This document shows, piece by piece, positions 59,875-64,000 of a DNA stretch of 64,000 nucleotides (the first letter of the stretch is position 1; each line of letters opens with the position of its first letter). Location: positions 17,543,974 to 17,607,973 of the forward strand of contig NC_065536.1 of assembly GCF_932294415.1 (NCBI RefSeq). Reading direction: 5' to 3'. A program made the position numbers and the translations under genes. The notes under the pieces were generated by a model. The model made no database searches. It was not told the DNA's origin and saw nothing but the letters and a program-made list of their open reading frames with translations. The stretch is from Quercus robur (lineage: Eukaryota; Streptophyta; Magnoliopsida; Fagales; Fagaceae).

Positions 59875-60219
59875 ACTCTTAACATGAATTAAAAATTATC
59901 ATTCATGTGTGTATGTGTATTATCATTAACTGTACAAGGTAGAATAAGTCAGACTATAAGTTTTAGTAACAATAATATGATCAAGTACCTACCTCGCTTT
60001 ATTGCATCAGTTCAGTTCGTGCTAGAAGCATTAATACTGGGGTTGGCAAGGCCATCTAGTGTGGGGGTTTAACTTGTTATAGTGGAAAGTGACTTATTTC
60101 TAAGATTCTACTCTTTTTATTTCAAAAAAAAAAAAAAAAAATCCAGCTTGCGGTTAAATCAAGAAATGCTAGCTTGCGGTGAAGTATTACTTATTATATT
60201 TTTTTTACAAGATAATTAT

Positions 60220-60999
60220 TGTAAGAGCACAAATTGTAGCCCAAGCCCAGAAGAATTGGGGTATGAGCCCAATGAGCCAAATACAATAAATTTGTAGAGA
60301 GTGGGTAAAAGAACTGGGCTTTTAGCGAATTGAGCAACGGTTAGCTAAGATTTCAAGTGTAACCGAGTATGGAACCAGACGTAACTAGGGATGAAATGTA
60401 GGTCTGAGGAGATGTTTTAATAATCAAATCTCTATTTGAGAGAGAGTTCAATGTTTTAGGGCTACAGTAGTTCTTCTTCTCTCTTTTTCCGATCCCCTCT
60501 TTATGGAGGGTCTTTCACATTATATAAACATTTTTAGGTCATCTCTATCGTACACTTGTTCATCATCTAAGTCTATACTCAAGTATGTGTCTTATCAAGC
60601 ATCTTCCCTGGCTCTCTGTGAATGGTGGTGGTTGAGACTACACTGTTCAGAGGTCTTCTCCACATAAATGCGGCCAGAAAAGTTGTTGCAGTGCATTTAA
60701 TGCGGTGGTAGCAGCTTTTCCCTTAGATATTTCTGTATTCTTATCCTCTCCGTACGTGCCTGAAGTCTATCCTCATCATTGGAGGCTCCTGGAAGGTCGC
60801 CTAAGTCACCCGGGTGCCCACTCGACTGATATTTGTTCGGTCCGAGGAGGGTAACCTCCTTGGACTTCAGCCCTCCACCCTTTCCTTACACAATTAGCTA
60901 TTCTGGGGCTTCTTCGGTCATTTACTCCTCCTCGGACGTATCCAAATTAGCAAATAGGGCTTAAGGCCCAACGTACAAATTTGAGCTTTCGCCCCCACA
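60220..60999 (-). repeat. 3' LTR of the second Tat element
   Basis: Plus-strand edges are TGTAAGAGCAC and GCCCCCACA, like the first element's edges. The inside border is followed by tagcctctcaaaattt, the complement of a purine tract. The body is diverged from the first element's LTR, so it is a related but different family. Confidence 0.75.
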
Positions 61000-61571
61000 A
61001 TAGCCTCTCAAAATTTTAATTTTTCCCTTTTATCCAAGGAGAAAAAATAGAATTTTGACTTGCCACAGTAACCGTGGTTAAAACTGTAGTAGTGTCCAAA
61101 TTTACGCACGTAGAAATGTGATTTAAGTCATTTCACCATTGCTTTTGACGCTACGGAATTCGTGAAGCGTCATTAATTACTTTGGACAGCGCTGTGTCTT
61201 TGGCATCCAACGGAGGGGCTTTGATCCAACGGACCACATTTTCCTTCAAGATTTGGGCGGGATAAATCCCACTCATTTTCAGTCCCTTATATAAAGCCTG
61301 ATGGGAGAGTTCTTTTCTTTTCTTCACCATAGTTCAGAATTTGTAGCGCACTCAAACATTTAAACTCACACCGATTATCAGATCATCCGTCCTATTTCTT
61401 CAAAAATTTTAAAAATCCTCTTAAGAATTTCACTGATCAGTTCCTGATTTAGTTCATGTAAGTTCTAGCTTCTACGAATTTTTCTTTATTTCCTCGGACA
61501 GTCTCCTTGGCCCATCATTCCTCATTACCCCGTTGTCACTCCTAGCGTTTTCTCTTTTCCTCTTATTTGAA

Positions 61572-62086
61572 ATGGGTAGATTTAAGTATTTAGTGGATAG
61601 CCCTGCTTTGATAGAAATATTCAAAGATAAATATCACAGACCCCAGGAGGTATCATTGCGATACTGTTCCCTGGAAGGATTAGCATTTGATCGAGAGGTG
61701 GGAGAAGTCACAATCCCCATGATAGCCTGCATAGAGGGAGGAATGACTCTCCCCATGGGTAGGATTACAAGAGACTACTTGCGTAACCATAGGCTTTGCC
61801 CCCAACAGTGCGCACCTAATTTCTTTAGGATTCTAGGAGCAGTTGACGCTTTGAACCGACACTTAGGGTTGGGGCTAACCTAGCACGACGTAGTTCACCT
61901 ATACGAGGGTCATAAACAAAAAGGGGCGGGATTTTACCTTAAATCCCGGTCCGATGCTGTTAGGCTCATTTCGTGTCTTCCCAAGTCTAACAAGGGGATG
62001 AAGGATGACTACCTAATTGCATCAGGCCCCTGGCATTACGGTCTCCCTTGCCCAACCCAACTAGGAGAGCCATGTTGGGTACCTTA
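61572..62086 (+). pseudogene. Antisense ORF remnant of the second Tat element
   Basis: Begins MGRFKYLVDSPALIEIF and has GEVTIPMIACIEGGMTLPMG and QCAPNFFRILGAVDALN. These match the antisense ORF of the first element at most positions although the DNA around them differs. The rest of the antisense region is lost in the internal deletion. Confidence 0.7.
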
Positions 62087-62148
62087 GATTTAGGTTTTCT
62101 AACATTAGATTTAAGTTATTCGTCCTCGGCTTTGCTTTGCTATGTCAA

Positions 62149-62202
<54 letters not shown>

Positions 62203-62296
62203 TTGAACAAGTTTCTAACTGTTTAGTTTTTCTTTGTGTAACAGATAAAGAGCAAGTAAATCCTCGGATTAGCTTAATCAACGTACCTGCGCTAAA

Positions 62297-63900
62297 CTAT
62301 CCCAGCATTCTTTCATCTTTCGCTTCGAATTCCCCTTTTACTTGGTCAACAACGAGCCTTGAGTCTGAGAAAACTTTTACTGACTTTCCACCCATTTTCT
62401 GAACCATTGCTACTCCCATCACCAGAGCTTCATACTCGGCCTCATTGTTCGTAGCCGAGAAGCCCAACCTTAAAGATTTTTCAACAATGACCTTCTCAGG
62501 GGATATCAGTACTAGTCCAATCCCTGAACCCTTCTGATTTGATGCCCCATCAACGTATACTTCCCAGGGCAAAATGCCATGTTGGGAGATTGTGCCAACC
62601 AACTTTCCATGAGTGTTCTCTGCCGGTTCCAACTCTTCCATTAGGGGTTCAGTGAATTCGGCCACCAAATCCGCGAGGACTTGTCCTTTTATGGAGGTAC
62701 GAGGCATGTATTTGATGTCAAAAGTCCCCAAAATGGTACCCCACTTGGCTATTCTTCTTGTGTAGTCAGCGCTTCGGAGTATGGCTTTAAGCGGGAGTTG
62801 AGTAAGAACAACAACTGCGTGTGCTTGGAAGTAATGGGGCAGCTTACGTGTGCCAAGCACTACTGCCAGGATAGCTTTTTCCAAGGGTAGATATCGCACC
62901 TTAGCTTCATGCAATGATTTACTCACATAATAAACCGGCCACTGTACACCACAATCAACTCGTATCAGTACTAAACTTACAGCGTAGGGGGCCACAGCAA
63001 TATAGGCAAGCAATACTTCATCTGGCTCAAGACTAGACATGATCGGTGGCCGAGCGAGATAGTCTTTAAGTTGTTGGAAAGCCATGGCACATTCTTCATT
63101 CCACTCAAATCCTTTCCTTTTGTTGATCAACAAAAAGAAAGGTTTGCATCTATCTGCTGATCGAGAGATGAAACTATTCAAAGCGGCGGCCATTTCGGTC
63201 AGTTTCTGGACCTCTTTGGGATTCCGAGGTGATTGCAAGTTATTAATAGCCTTAATCTGGTTGGGGTTAACTTCAATCCCTCTGTGAGTGACCATATAGC
63301 CTAAGAATTTGCCCGACCCCACACCGAATGAGCACTTAGAAGCATTTAGACGCAGCTTATATTTTCGAAGAATTTCAAAAATAGTTCCAAGGTCTTCCAA
63401 ATGTTCTACAACCACTTTACTTTTCACCACTATATCATCAATATAGACCTCGATATTCTTCCACAGTTATGACTCAAACATCTTCGTCATCATTCTTTGG
63501 TAGGTGGATCCTGCATTCTTCAAACTAAATGGCATCACCTTATAATGGTAATTCCTGATAGGGGTCACAAAAGCAGTTTTCTCCTAATCGTCCGAGGCTA
63601 AAGGTATCTAATGATAGCCCTGAAAGGCATCTAAGAAACTCATCCGAGGATGAACAACAGTGGAATCTACTAGTTGATCTATTTTGGGCATAGGGAACGG
63701 ATCCTTGGGGCAAGCTTTATTCAAATCTGTGAAATCTACACACACTCGCCACTTCCCACTCTTCTTCTTTACTACTACAGTGTTTGCTAACCATTCAGGA
63801 TAAAACACTTCCTTCATAGCTCCTGCTTGCTTAAGCTTAGATACCTCCTCTCGCACCGCTTCAGCGTGTTCTTTGGACGGGCGTTAAGGTGACTGCTTCC
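62297..63900 (-). pseudogene. RT and RNase H domains of the second Tat element
   Basis: RT: KLKQAGAMKEVFYPEWLANT, WRVCVDFTDLNKACPKDPFP and MSFLDAFQGYH (63608-63856). RNase H: FLGYMVTHRGIEVNPNQIK, YYVSKSLHEAKVRYLPLEKA; second RNase H: WEVYVDGASNQKGSGIGLVL and NNEAEYEALVMGVA (62297-63430). The sequence stops inside the second RNase H at the deletion. A few interruptions. Confidence 0.88.
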
Positions 63901-64000
63901 TAGGTGGGATTAACGGATTAACTTTCAAATGGTGACAAATGAATTCTAGATCTACTCCTGGGGCTTCGTAGGAATTCCAGGCAAAAACGTCAGTGTTCCT

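Larger units (their letters stand above)
57489..60219. other. AT-rich intergenic DNA between the two Tat elements
   Basis: No gene seen. Contains two MITE-like segments (58448-58592 and 59702-59874) and T-rich runs. Confidence 0.55.
60220..64000 (-). mobile_element. Second Ty3/gypsy Tat-type element, internally deleted, cut by window edge
   Basis: 3' LTR (60220-60999), antisense ORF region (61572-62086), then after a T-rich stretch (62153-62199) an abrupt passage near 62290-62310 into the RNase H and RT of pol on the minus strand (62297-63900). Integrase, tandem array and most of the antisense region are absent, so one large internal deletion is inferred, plus several smaller breaks. The remainder lies beyond the window. 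Confidence 0.88.

Overview
The window is nuclear DNA from a plant, most likely a woody eudicot. It is AT-rich, dominated by plant retrotransposons (a chromodomain Ty3/gypsy, two Ty3/gypsy Tat-type elements, a SIRE-like Ty1/copia, an L1-type LINE) and small terminal-inverted-repeat elements, and holds two host genes of plant-specific type with plant-like introns and TATA boxes. The species cannot be fixed from the sequence alone. No CRISPR array or convincing rRNA or tRNA gene was seen.

Layout: 1-5078 is the 3' part of a chromodomain Ty3/gypsy element ending in its 3' LTR. 5184-5770 is a non-autonomous DNA transposon. 5783-10460 is mostly featureless AT-rich DNA with a probable solo copia LTR (8876-9299) and a duplicated palindrome near 10.3 kb. 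10462-16965 is a gutted SIRE-like copia element whose 3' end has been tandemly duplicated, followed by a second LTR (17004-17825). 18213-21290 is a host F-box gene. 23061-24047 has a perfect 421-bp tandem duplication and a hAT-like MITE. 24545-30433 is a decayed LINE split by a 1.2-kb insertion. 32032-33651 is a three-exon T2 ribonuclease gene on the minus strand. 33800-44770 is a nested tandem-repeat block just upstream of the ribonuclease gene, ending inside a Mutator-like element (44743-45515). 46047-57483 is a full-length Tat-type Ty3/gypsy element on the minus strand with LTRs and target duplication, an 80-bp tandem array and a plus-strand antisense ORF region. 60220-64000 is the start of a second, internally deleted Tat-type element cut by the window edge.

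The most notable biological reading is the pairing of an intact F-box/FBA-type gene with an apparently intact secreted T2 ribonuclease whose conserved motifs look like the S-RNase lineage (class III) rather than the S-like lineage. They are about 11 kb apart, converge on each other, and sit in repeat-rich, locally duplicated DNA. This resembles the arrangement of RNase-based self-incompatibility loci, where a pistil S-RNase is recognised by pollen F-box proteins of SCF ubiquitin ligases. Because F-box genes of this type are very numerous in plants, the link is a hypothesis.

The second theme is local duplication: 509 bp, 421 bp, about 5.3 kb, 41 bp and an 80-bp array with a four-monomer higher-order period. 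Where the junctions can be read they show 4-5 bp of microhomology, and two of them fall inside the terminal inverted repeat of a DNA transposon.
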